Shown here: positions 12,389 to 23,322 of the stretch, piece by piece
How the letters are laid out: each line of letters begins with the position of its first letter
Numbering within the stretch: the first letter of the stretch is position 1
Assembly: GCA_022393335.1 (NCBI GenBank)
Contig: JAJEKB010021389.1
Location: 326,044 to 390,043, forward strand
DNA: 64,000 bases
Source of the DNA: Macrotrachela quadricornifera
Taxonomy: Eukaryota; Rotifera; Eurotatoria; Philodinida; Philodinidae
Direction: 5' to 3'
Made by a program: the position numbers and the translations under genes
The notes under the pieces: generated by a model
What the model was told of the DNA's origin: nothing
The model's database searches: none
Seen by the model: the letters and a program-made list of their open reading frames with translations, nothing else

Positions 12389-12929
12389 CAATCAAACATA
12401 GAATTATTCTATAAAAATTTATTAAAATGAAAAGGTGCTTGTTTGAACTTGGTGAGGAAATCCTCCACAATATTACATTATCAACAGCTTTAACGAATTT
12501 CGTCTAATAGCACCAATCAATTGATTCCATAAACTTTCTTATCGATATCATATTTCATGTGCTTTCATCTTACACAATTTTTATTTTCTTATTAGTATTA
12601 ATCTCTCAGCAAAAGTCTTGAATTGTCCACTATTCAATTAATCAATAGTTTGTTGAATTCTCTGCAACAACGGAATAAAATACGGTTCTTAAAAGAAAGA
12701 ATGTAAAATACTGATATATGATACAAATATCAATTATTATTTCTCTTCAATAGAAAAGTGATGAAAAGTCGGTTTTTTTTAACTGAAAGATAGAGTTTTT
12801 TCCCCACTTTCGAATTGTATATAACTTATGGTCTATATGCTCTTCGCCGAAAAATACTTCATTGAAAGTACTTTCTTACACACAGAGGACATCTCAAAGG
12901 TGACGGTGAAGACAAAATGAATTGATCTT
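12389..12929. other. Noncoding, matches unit 1
   Basis: Counterpart of 6986-7496 with small indels. No gene seen. Confidence 0.5.
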
Positions 12930-13297
12930 TGTGAAGGTGTCTAACTGTAGATGAAGATAATTGTATATCGCTGTGTTTATTTGAACCGAAACCGGTCCAT
13001 TTAGAGGCCGGAGCGATGAACGAATACAGGAATACAAAAGAGATGAATATCATGAAACACCTAGAGAGAGTGATTACAAAGACCTGGCGAAGATAATACG
13101 AACATGTAGAGAGAGTGATTACAATAATATGAATACATAAAGAGAGAGTGACTACATATAACAGAATAGAAGAATACATATGATATGATAGAAAAATATC
13201 TATAACAGAATGACGTCATGAAAGTGAAAGAATCACAACATATATAAGAATGCGCAAAAGTGATAGATGACATCAGCTGATTTAATACTTCTTAACA
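12930..13297. mobile_element. Solo LTR of an LTR retrotransposon
   Basis: 368 bp beginning TGT and ending ACA, flanked by a 4-bp direct repeat TCTT (12926-12929 and 13298-13301). The paralogous site in unit 1 (7491-7505) has the flanking sequence with a single TCTT and no insert, so insertion followed by LTR-LTR recombination, or insertion of a terminally truncated copy, is well supported. Inside are three loose repeats of 'AGAGAGAGTGATTACA' (about 13057-13160) and a TATATAAG at 13242. Frames of 106 and 70 codons on the minus strand are low-complexity repeat translations. The 4-bp duplication and TG...CA ends fit Gypsy-type elements. Confidence 0.8.
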
Positions 13298-14183
13298 TCT
13301 TATCATTCTTAACAAGTCTGTATAAAAATTAAAGGATTCATAACAGTCTACAGCGTTCTGCGAGTCTTTTAACAATGAAGTACACAATCGTGAGCACTGA
13401 ACTTCTATTAAATTTATGGATTTTTTCAAAATCTGCGAAAAAATGCTGCCGCTACCAGCAACCGTGGCGGCGTCGCGGTGGATATCTTTGGTATCTAGCG
13501 GGTAGCAAACTTCTAATGAGACGACAAACTCTTATACTTTTAGTTGTTGTCTCGGTTACACGACAAACAAATAGTTGTTAATCTTCAATATCGTCTCATC
13601 CTTCTTCAAACCATTTTCATTATCTGATAATTTGTACTATAATGTGAGGCTCAATCATCGAAAACAAAACATAATTCATTATGAATTGATTTCGATTGAA
13701 TGTTAAATGAATTTTGATATGTTTTAATTCTTCTTTAAACATTTCCAATTATATTTGTCTTTGAAAAATTTTGATAGAAATATTGATTATCATTTTCATA
13801 TGAAATATTCTATATTTATTAATTCTTTTCCTAACTAATTCAAAGAATGAATATAAATCTCAACTATGAATAAAATAATAAGATATAACATAGTGGTAAA
13901 TAGAATTTTGAAAAAGTGCAAGAAGCATTTTAAATTCAATATAGTTATATTCATCAGGACAAAAATAAGAAAATTAATTAAAAAAATTGAAAATCAAACT
14001 ATACTATCGATGACATATTGTTTATTAGTTAGAAAAAAATCAATCTTTTTTTTTCATTATGAAATAAAAATTAATATTTGTGAAGGCTTCTTTATCGTAA
14101 TCATAGCGACAAGACAATATTAGAATGTTAATTCTACATGTTATTTATTGATTTCAGTCAGAATAAATTCGAAGAATTTACAG

Positions 14184-17100
14184 ATGAGTGATTGGTCAAC
14201 AATTGAAATTTCTGCATCGAAAAATTCCAACACGAATAAAATCGTATCCAATGATAATTTTAAATATCATGTCAAGCAATTTAATACAAATACACAGTAA
14301 AGAAAACTTAACAATTTATTCCATATATATCAAATTCATATATTTTAAGATGGATATTATGGTCACCATTATTTTATGGTCTATTATTGGGTTTACTAAC
14401 AGCTGGTATAGTACTTTCCATTATTATTACATTCTGGTTAACATCTTCAACACAAACAACAACAACAACAACAACAGAGAGTAAATACTTATACTATATG
14501 AAATTTTTCTGCAGTATTAATTAAATAAAAAAACTATGTAAATTATCACGTGATGATTTCAACAGTTAGTAGCAATTCAATTAAAAGAAAAATACTGCCA
14601 TCAAAATCAATTGAAATTCATTTTGACGATATAAGATTTCCTTTATGAAGAAAGAAAAAACAAGTTTTATATTAGATGAGCAGTTCACTATTGAATACTC
14701 ATTATATAAAAAATTAACTTTCTACAATTGAATATTCAGTTTTTATTGATTAATGTTCGTTCTCGCAAGACTAAAGGCTTTAACTATGTCTCTGTTTCGT
14801 ATAATCTGAAAAAGTTAGTTCCTTGATTGTCTAGTCTCAGTACTTTTACCGTCAAATTTGGTTACATTTGTAATGATTGTTGAAATATAAAATTCCGAAC
14901 ATAAACATTCGATAATGACAAAAGTAGATTTATCAGATCTTACAGGAATTTCATATCTAAATTAAATATTATCCATATCATACAAACCGGATGAAAACTG
15001 CCGGTTCGACTGTTTTACCACTGAAAATGAATCCGATATTTGTGATATGGATCATTTTCTTACACATTAATGTTTTACTTATCATTCTTTTATTATTTTA
15101 TCAGTTATAGAATTATTTCCAAAAGATACTTACTCTTCAATGTTGATGATAAAATTCATTTAAAATAAAACAAATATTTGCATTATATCAATATATATTC
15201 ATTTTAATTTAGTGGTAACAACTTCGACAACATCCACAACTTCAACAACATCGATTCCACGTAGTGTATTATTTTTGTTAATTTAAACTTAGGCATGCGT
15301 GCCAAGCTCGAATGTTTGGTTTTGAGTCATACAGATAAATTTTTCTGTACAAAGATTGAAAACCGATTAAATTCAGTTTTGACATATGGTCTTCTGCTAT
15401 ATATATGCGAGTGACCCAACTTATTTTTATTATCCTGCTTTTGTAATATATGAGAATAGCATGATTTTTGTAGCGCTTGTAGTGCTCGTATAATGATAAT
15501 GATCGGCCAAATCTTGGAGATCTATACCGCGTTTGAAATTAAAATAATCAGAGCCGCCGAAAAATCTTTTACCAGTTACGAACAGATTTTTTGAAAAGTT
15601 CGACAATTTTGATTTGAAACAAGATATAGACTCCTTAGACTTGACCGATAATCAGCTTTATACGAGTAATATAAATGCTACAAAAATCATGCTTATCTAA
15701 TATGTTATGAAAGCAGGACGATAAAAAATAAATTTAGTCGTCCGATTAGACTCATCATTTGTATATGCAGAGCGATCGAGGTATGTTCAAGTTTTATATC
15801 CATAAAAACATGTCTCAAGATACCCTTTGTTAAGTATCATCTGAAAAAAAAATAATATGCTTAACAAGCGGTCCCTCTCTATATATCTTTATAAAGATAA
15901 AGCTTGTATTTGTTTCTATCATTTCCAAAAAATCAGCTCATTTGCTCGAATGCTAATGGAAATATTCAATATTTTTTGTCGTTGCTTTACTTATGGACTA
16001 CTCTGTATATATGATATGGATCAATTGAATATTGATAGATTTCAAGAAGCAATTTCTCAGAAGTGATATTCGATATAAATGAAAGTCTTCATTATACCAT
16101 ATAACTTCATAATGATGACAGTGACATAAAAAGTTTTGTATTAAAAGAATTAAGATATTTTATCTATAAAAAAAAACAAGACATTGTCTTAGAGAGTTTT
16201 GTTTGAAGAGGACAAAACTGTATAACTTATACAAAGCATGAAGGGGATTGATAATAATCATAGGCGGTGGAACCACGCGACCTGGGCAAGCTCGAACCAG
16301 CACAGATAAAGCCTTGACTGGGATCGTTTCAATGTAAAAATTTTCTAATATCGGGTAATTTTCATGTTTTATCTATTACAAACTTGTATCTAGTAGTATA
16401 CTGATTGGTTTTCGTTGACAGCTACATTTACATAGAGTTCTTTATTTTCAATATGAGATAATTTGATTGTTTTTCCAGGCTTTTATTCAAAATAACCTTT
16501 AAATTTTAAGTAATTAAAGAACAGTACTTCTCCACAGACAGCGAAACTATTAGACTGGGTAGATTCATTTCTACTCTTGATGGATGGAGAGTAAGCTTGA
16601 GTATGATCAAACTTGAACAGATCAAGGCTATGGTTGGAAATCCATTGAATGTAAAAGTTTTCATATTTTTTAACCAGATGACACATTATTATAAAATCGA
16701 TGTCAGTCATAGGCGGCAGAGCCATTAAACCATTATGCTCTTTCGTTACAAATGAAGCATACTCTTATAGGATACTTACAATCATATCTGTTGGATGATA
16801 CCTAAAACTTTCTCCTCCTCAATGATTAATCTCAGATGCCAATGAAATTCCTTTTCTGTTAGCACCGCTACATCATCATAATTCTATTTTCCAGTAATTT
16901 AAATCAAAAACTGTTTTCAAGGCGCAGCTTATCAGATAAGGTCAAAATCTAGCTGATTCTAGTTTCAAGTTTGGATTTGAAATTTTTCTGTTGACCAAAG
17001 TTCGATTTGAATCCAGGTACAAGTCCTAAAATTTAAACATGATAGACTCTAGCTGCACATAGGAGCCATTTATAACTTGGCTATTACGAGATTATCATCA

Positions 17101-18162
17101 AAATTATTTAAAAAATGTATAAGATGTGCTAGTCAACGGAAATTAATCGAAAAAAATCCAGTCTATATCACATAATTATCAAATTGAGAGCACGAAGATT
17201 ATTTACCCATATTCGGATTCAAAAATGTTGCATTCAATGAATTATATATCAAAGTTACTATTCAATTAAGAAGAGACAAAAATTTAATGACTTCTTCAAA
17301 ATAAGTTTTCTATTATAATTTGCAAACTCATCTCTGACCTGTATTAATAAATCTAAGTTCGAAATAGACAATATTAATTCTATTTCATTTGAATAGCACA
17401 AGCATAATAAAGTACCTCTGTATTTTAATGTTGTCGGTAAAAGTCTCAAAAAATATCGAGTCTACTCTAGATTTAAAATGTTCCATCGTCTATGATAATA
17501 ATTAGAAAACGCTAGTTTATTGTATACAACTATTGACTCTACATGATTTAATGATATAAGTCTTTTTTCTTAACTGATTAAAATAATATTTTCTATTAGA
17601 ATGGTCAAGCACGGGCAACATGAATTATTCTCGAGGTTATCACACAATATCCATATTAGGAAATGGAAAAGTGTTAGTTACCGGTGGATCTATTGGTTCT
17701 AGCTATTTAAACAGTGCTGAACTATATGATCCATCAACAGGAGTATGGACAAGTACTGGTAGTATGAATTATTCTCGAGCTTATCACACAACATCTCTAT
17801 TAACAAATGGACATGTATTAGTTACTGGTGGATATGATGGGAGTTATTTACTTACTTCTGAATTATATGATTCCTCAACAGGAATGTGGACAACTACTGG
17901 AAATATGAGTATTACTCGACGTTATCATACAGCATCTGTATTAACAAATGGAAAAGTATTAATTTCTGCTGGATATAGTCCTAGTTATTTAAAAAGTGCA
18001 GAATTATATGATCCATCAACAGGAATGTATACAATTACTGCTACTATGAATTCTACTCGACGTTTTCATGCAGCATGTCTGTTAACAAATGGAAAAGTAT
18101 TAGTTACTGGTGGAGCTGGTGGCAGCAATTATTTAAATAGTCCAGAACTATATCAACCATAA
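14184..18162 (+). CDS. Membrane-anchored kelch-repeat protein (4 exons)
   Basis: Exons 14184-14296, 14350-14480, 15213-15260 and 17600-18162 give a continuous frame of 284 aa; all introns are GT-AG (53, 732 and 2339 bp). Exon 1 gives a polar N-terminus ('MSDWSTIEIS'). Exon 2 gives one transmembrane helix ('GLLTAGIVLSIIITFW') followed by a Thr tract; exon 3 is nearly all Thr/Ser ('TTSTTSTTS'). Exon 4 holds four kelch-type repeats of about 47 residues, each with 'TNGKVLVTGG'-like and 'SAELYDPSTG'-like segments and 'NYSR.YHT' between them. The topology suggests a type II protein whose short beta-propeller-like domain sits outside the cell on a Thr-rich stalk, possibly O-glycosylated. Four repeats are fewer than a complete propeller usually needs, so it may oligomerise or be truncated. 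AATAAA follows the stop at 18165. Function unknown; related architectures are expanded in bdelloids. Confidence 0.8.
15381..15790. repeat. Foldback MITE inside kelch intron 3
   Basis: Left sequence from 15381 (peaking at 15437-15516) is imperfectly complementary to 15625-15775, with a best stretch 'AGCATGATTTTTGTAGC' at about 15459 against 'GCTACAAAAATCATGCT' at about 15678. There is no coding capacity. It contributes to the unusual 2.3-kb length of this intron. Confidence 0.6.
15791..17599. other. Remainder of kelch intron 3
   Basis: No gene seen. Two direct motifs, ATAGGCGGTGGAACCA at 16261 and ATAGGCGGCAGAGCCA at 16710, resemble each other and may be ends of a decayed element. The 80-codon frame at 16483-16725 shows no protein features. 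Confidence 0.4.
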
Positions 18163-18289
18163 CAAATAAATAAACAATAAACAGTTATTTCTTCTTTTTT
18201 TGTGACATATAATCTTATCAGTGAGAATTAGTCTTATTAACAATAAAATGTTTTCTTCCGAATTTTCCAGCAATGTGATCCAGAAATTG

Positions 18290-18535
18290 TTCATTACGAT
18301 TAAGAATCTGTCGCTGTCGCGATGGTATTTTTAAGAATCGTTTGGATTATTCAAGACTGTGATCTGTTTATACTAGAGTTGCTCCTGATAGTTGATCAGA
18401 TTCGTCAAGTATTAGCGTGTAGCGTGCATCAACATAGAGATTATGTACAAATTCCTGAGTCTTTGAAATTTCTTTCATAGAAAAGCTGCTACCACTGCCA
18501 TCGCGGCAGCACCCCGATCGACATCTCTGATATGA
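18290..18535. repeat. GC-rich inverted motif pair
   Basis: 'AAGAATCTGTCGCTGTCGCG' near 18302 and 'CCATCGCGGCAGCACC...GACATCTCTGAT' near 18497-18533 are diverged ends of the GC-rich foldback family best preserved at 31486-31915. Confidence 0.45.
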
Positions 18536-18659
18536 TCATTTATAATTTTTTATAAATATAATTAAAACTGAACAAAGTTTTTAATATATAATTTTATTTA
18601 TTTTCGAAAGAGTATTGAACTTTTCGATGTGCATTTATATTATAAATCGAATTAGGCAT

Positions 18660-18972
18660 TTCGTGTCTTTTTCTGTGGAAAAAGAGAAAAATGAGATACG
18701 AAACTTTGTAGTGCTCTGTATCTGATGACGCTCTTTCCAGCGAAAAGAAAAATATTAAGGAATTCTGATGGATTTTCATAAGAAATTTTGCAATGCTAAA
18801 AAATGCGATTTTCCATCATGTTTTGTAGATTTTGATATTGTAAAATTTATTATGAGAATCTATCAGAATTCCTTAATATTTTTATTTTTGTTCGAAAGAG
18901 CGTCATCAAATGCAGAGCACTACACAAAGTTTCGTATCTCATTTTTCTCTTTTGTCCACAGAAAAACGAGGT
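18660..18972. repeat. Inverted repeat, about 130-bp arms
   Basis: The arms 18660-18794 and 18836-18972 are reverse complements at high identity; shared segments include 'GAGATACGAAACTTTGT' and 'AATATTAAGGAATTCTGAT'. The loop is about 40 bp. The overlapping frames on both strands (60-75 codons) are arm translations. Probably a MITE of unknown superfamily. Confidence 0.7.
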
Positions 18973-21900
18973 CAAAAATCGAATTTTATTGACTAAAGAT
19001 AAGCCTTGAGAAGATTTTGAAATAGAGTGAAACTCATCGGTGGATCCCATCGTGTTCAATGTGTTAAATTTAGAAATTTGAAAGTAAATATATGATATCT
19101 CAGTCTTTTTCAGACTTCGTTATAGTTTGCAAATTTGAAAATCGGTACCAATTTGAAATTTGTCACTCCTCGATATCGCTGCCGTTGCGATCAAAATTAA
19201 GGTAAATACGACGTCTACCCGAATTACGGCTATTATCATCAGTAACATAAAAATCAGAATCGCCATCGAAAGAATGACGATTAAAACCAGCCCGATCAGA
19301 ACAAAGATCATAACCATAATCATCGAAACCATCGTCATCAGCATCACAGAAATCATGTCGCGGATGGTTCTTGTTAAATGTTGGTAGATCACTTTTTTCC
19401 TCTTCTAAAACAAAATTAGTACAAAATATTCTTGTAATTTCATGAGTACTAGATCCGCACATAAATTCTGCATGTTTTTTTTTTACTTTAGACAAATGAA
19501 AGATTTAATATCTTGTGATTGTAAAAGGGGTGAAGGATCCAAATGTTTGCTGTAGATGAATCTCGATCAGTTATATCTACAGTAAAAATTTTAGACCTTA
19601 GTCTCTTTCCAGTCACGAGATATAAGATCTCACATGCGTCCAGGAATATGCAGTTGCAGTGAAGGTCAGTGATCATTAACCTGACACTACACACCCCTAC
19701 CATTCGCCTTAACCCAAGAAAACGTGCAAAATTTATGCACTGATCGGGAAGTTGTCGTTTTTAACCTGACCTCCTCGAAAGGAGATATATTATTACCTTT
19801 ATAATAGTGTCTTCGAAGAGCTTATGGAATTGTAGCTTTTGTGACAGAATCCTAGGACTATATGTTGAGCGGCGTAATCAGAATTTAATAGATTGCCTCG
19901 CGTCGCCATACAATAGTTGTGAAAACCTTTTACCGTAGTTTCAAACTCTCCGACAATTTAAAGCTGGCCACTGCTTTCCACTTTGTTTAAAAAAAGAGAG
20001 CGATTCGATCTGTTAACATTTTTACTATGTAGAACTTGTTTAAAGCGAACACGGTTATTTTTTAATACGAATTCAACCAAAATTTCAGAGAATGTTAGAC
20101 TTGATGCGAATAGATTATGATTAAAATATCACTTAAAAAGTTCAGTGATATGCAGAAATTCCATTCAAATTATTAGCTTTCATGCGAACACGAGCTCTAC
20201 AATGATGATACCAGCTAATTATGCCAGTATGGCTTTTAAATTTTAGAATATCTTTAGTCGTAAATGCTGAAAGATTCTGAGTTGTAAATTTGTTTTTGTT
20301 TAATATTCAAAATAATTCTTTGAAAAAGTTTGAAGTTTATAATTAAAAAAGTCGCCAAGCGCAAAGAAAGATGTACTTTTTATTTTAGTAAGCAAGAAAA
20401 TAAAAATCTGGACTTCTCTCAGCATTTAGTCCAAACTGCCTCTGATATAAGAAAATGGTCACTTCTATATTGAGCCATTAATAAGGAAACCTTGTCACGT
20501 AAACATTATTGGCGAAGAAATTGATTTTAAAACAAATGAAAATTACAGTTTTTCATTGAGTGAGCGTCTCTTTTCAAAACAGTTGCATTTACTTATCTGA
20601 TGTTATTATACTAATTATCATGCCTTGTTGAGTGACATATATACGGTTATAACTTAATATCTCACTTTTGAAATAGATATGAAATTAGCTTTCGTACTAT
20701 GAATTTTTAATAGCTTTAATATAGCGTTAGTTCATATCCTTCAGTTGAGGAACTATAGTGGAGTTCAAAGTAGCCTAATTGTCTTTTTGTTTTGGTGAAA
20801 AGAGATTGTTACTAGCACATAATGTACTATGAGGACTCTCAGAATATATATGAATCTCTCAATCGAAAGTTTTCTAAAAGGATTCTCACATTCCACGCCA
20901 ATGAGTACTCGGCGAAAGATTCTAGTAAATATTGAAGGATTTGTGGTTCTTGGTATTTCTCTGTAGGTGCTAAAAATTGAGGATATGATGATGAATAAAA
21001 GGAAATGCATTTTGTCAACGGGCCGAGAGAAAAATCACGAAAAACAAAATTCCGAAAAATAAAACCGAAAATAATGATTTTGGAAACCAAAAATTTAGAA
21101 AACTTGAAATGTCGAAAAATTCCTATTTAGAAGATGGAATTTTAGAAAAGCTGGATATTTGAAAAAAAATTCGACAATTGCGAATTAACGATATTGGTAC
21201 CTGGGTAGGTGAAGATGATATGACATCTTTCGATTGCTTACATTTTCGAATTTTTTTTGATCTTCTGACAACAATTCAAAACAAACTTGATCTCATTGTT
21301 TTTGATGATCAACAGATGTAGAGCCTATTTCAATTTTTCCAACTGATTGAGAATCTATCAAGTTATGTAAACTAAAAAAAGGAATGCATGATACCACGTT
21401 TTGGTTTTCCAAAAGATTGGTCTGCCTACAAGTTATGAAATATAACTTCTTATATTAATACTTCCGTAATCCAGTTGTTTCTCTCTTTTCTTGTTTGCTA
21501 GAAAAAGAGAACCGGATACGAATCCATCGTTATCTAATTGACCTTATTAATTCATCAATTTTCCTATACTATTTTTCAGATATCCCTCTATCAGAATTTT
21601 TCAGTCATGTATAACTGCTACCAGGATACAATATGAAATGAAATACCTAACGAAAATTTTTCTCCAGTGACCTGGCGACGACCGGCCATCTCAGACATTG
21701 GTTACACCACTATATATGTTTGTTATTAATCATTTTTTAATGCTCAGGGATATTGTATCGTGTCGAACATTGTTGGGAAATGCCTGAGAAGTGGTTTACT
21801 GGTTATTGGAAGATTGATGTACGAAGCATGTGGATGTGTGTATATAGATACCCACACCCTAACGATAGCAAAAGTTTTCTGATACTCACATGCGTCGGCC

Positions 21901-22020
21901 CATCACTAGTGTCGGATGAGATATATTAAAGATATCGTTGTCAAGATTAGCTTAATGGACTAATACAAATTACATAAGATAGACTGAATTTAAACTGAAT
22001 TGGCAAAAAATTTCTTTCAT
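18973..22020. other. 3-kb stretch without a supportable gene
   Basis: AT-rich DNA with overlapping frames on both strands at 19120-19495 that come from a CAT/ATC-rich tract (19215-19360). The minus-strand version (19163-19495, 110 codons) reads as an acidic Asp/Asn-rich peptide ('DADDDGFDDYGYD') and could be an exon fragment, but nothing else supports it. 21020-21180 is a degenerate array of CGAAAA-type words. No RNA gene or element boundary recognised. Confidence 0.4.
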
Positions 22021-23123
22021 CTAATATAAAATATTAAGTAAAAATTTCTTTTGCTTACCACTAAATCGTTGTCTTAGCCACAAATAAATCAAATGCTTGC
22101 CTGTTTTATGATCAACTTCAACGTGTTTGACACGAAAGCAGACGCCTGGTGTAATCAGTTCTTCTTCCTCATTGGGATATTCAGACAACTGACTAATATC
22201 TGCGACGAAGGCACCCTGCACGTTCATGATAAACAGAGTGTTTCCAAATGTTTCTGATAATTGGCGGCTACAGCTGCAAGACGAAAATGCTTGAAATGAT
22301 CCATACTTATCTTGATTTTCGGCTATATTTTGATAAGTAGCAATTTGTTCAGTTGTCAGATCAGCTCCTCTATAGAGTGTCTTATCTTTTACTAATGTTC
22401 GATGAACTGGATCATCCCAGAGTAATAAACAAAATGGGCCTAAGAACTCAATTTTACTTTGCCACTTTCGTTCATCTTCTTTATTGCTAATTTGTCTCAT
22501 TGTACTATTCAAGCTTTTGTATAAGAAGCTTTCCAACGTGTAAAGATAAACACAGCATCTCCATACGTCTTCTATTTTCTTATGTTTTTGTTCTATGAGC
22601 ATCTTTGATATTTTATAGCTTCTTGTTGTTTCTCAATGCTTTTTCTTTCTTCGATAATTCCTTGTGCAGCTTTTTCAACAGGTACAGAAATTAAATCAGG
22701 ATTTCTTGATGGTAATTTATTTCCATGAAGACTCAAAACTCTTCTCACTTCAAGCACAAAAGGTGACACCCAACCATACTGGCCGCCAAATGAACGTGCT
22801 GAACCAGTAGGATGGTCCACAAAACGTTCTTCTCTTAACTTTTTATTTTCCCTATTACGCATGATCCGTTTGATCTGTATCTGGTTGTTGTGATCGAATT
22901 TTGATATTTGAAGACGACTTCTGAAATTAATATAATAATCATCTAAAATTGCTTGCGAGTGTCCATTCGAAAATTCCTCTTCAATAATCAGATTCTCAAC
23001 GTCTGAGTAATGATTCCACTGTACTAGTTCAGATTCGGATCCTGAGCTTGGTTTTGAATGTTTTTGCCACATCCATGTGACATGGATCGAGGAATTCGAC
23101 ATTGGCGATGATACAGAAGCCAT
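22021..23123 (-). pseudogene. WWE domain + ADP-ribosyltransferase, frameshifted
   Basis: The minus strand starts at ATG 23123. The first frame (to 22593, 176 aa) has a WWE domain at about residues 15-75 ('TWMWQKHSK', 'LVQWNHYSD', 'YYINFRSRLQISKFD'), the ADP-ribose/protein interaction fold. It then has a linker 'GGQYGWVSPFVLEVRRVLS' and ends at a stop near 22593. The second frame (22602-22021, 193 aa) overlaps it by 10 bp in another phase and holds the catalytic domain of an arginine-type ADP-ribosyltransferase in the expected R-S-E order: 'TLYRGADLT', 'FQAFSSCS', 'EYPNEEEELITPG'. Homologous architecture runs straight from 'SIEKQQEA' to 'IEDVWRCCVYLYTLESF', so one base appears lost near 22600. 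No GT-AG intron fits. It is either a recent pseudogene or a sequencing indel. The active gene would transfer ADP-ribose from NAD to a protein, targeted by WWE. Confidence 0.75.
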
Positions 23124-23322
23124 TATTATTATTGCTTGAATTTATTTATAGTGATATAAATATCCAAGTAACGTAATTATCTGAAGATATTCGTTGATTA
23201 AGCAAAATAAGAAATCAAAAGTTTGAAGCATCTTTTATTTTCCTTTAGACGACTTGTAGAGCATATTCAAAGAGTGGTTTGAGTAGTTATCGAAATATTT
23301 AATCTGATACATAACATTTCAC

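Larger units (their letters stand above)
8900..13966. repeat. Segmental duplication, unit 2
   Basis: Second copy of the block at 1476-8166, in direct orientation. It starts at the shared sequence 'ACAATTGAAAAAAAGTAAA' downstream of the F-box gene and ends in a shared 'ATATTCATCAGGACAAAAA' tract. Relative to unit 1 it lacks most of the left arm of the foldback element (and so the hAT target) and carries a solo LTR at 12930-13297. Confidence 0.85.

Noticed and set aside
16261..16725. ATAGGCGG direct motifs as element ends
   Set aside because: Direct rather than inverted orientation, short, with no duplication; possible but unsupported.
19163..19495. Acidic 110-codon minus-strand frame
   Set aside because: Arises from a CAT/ATC-rich tract open on both strands; not enough to call a gene.
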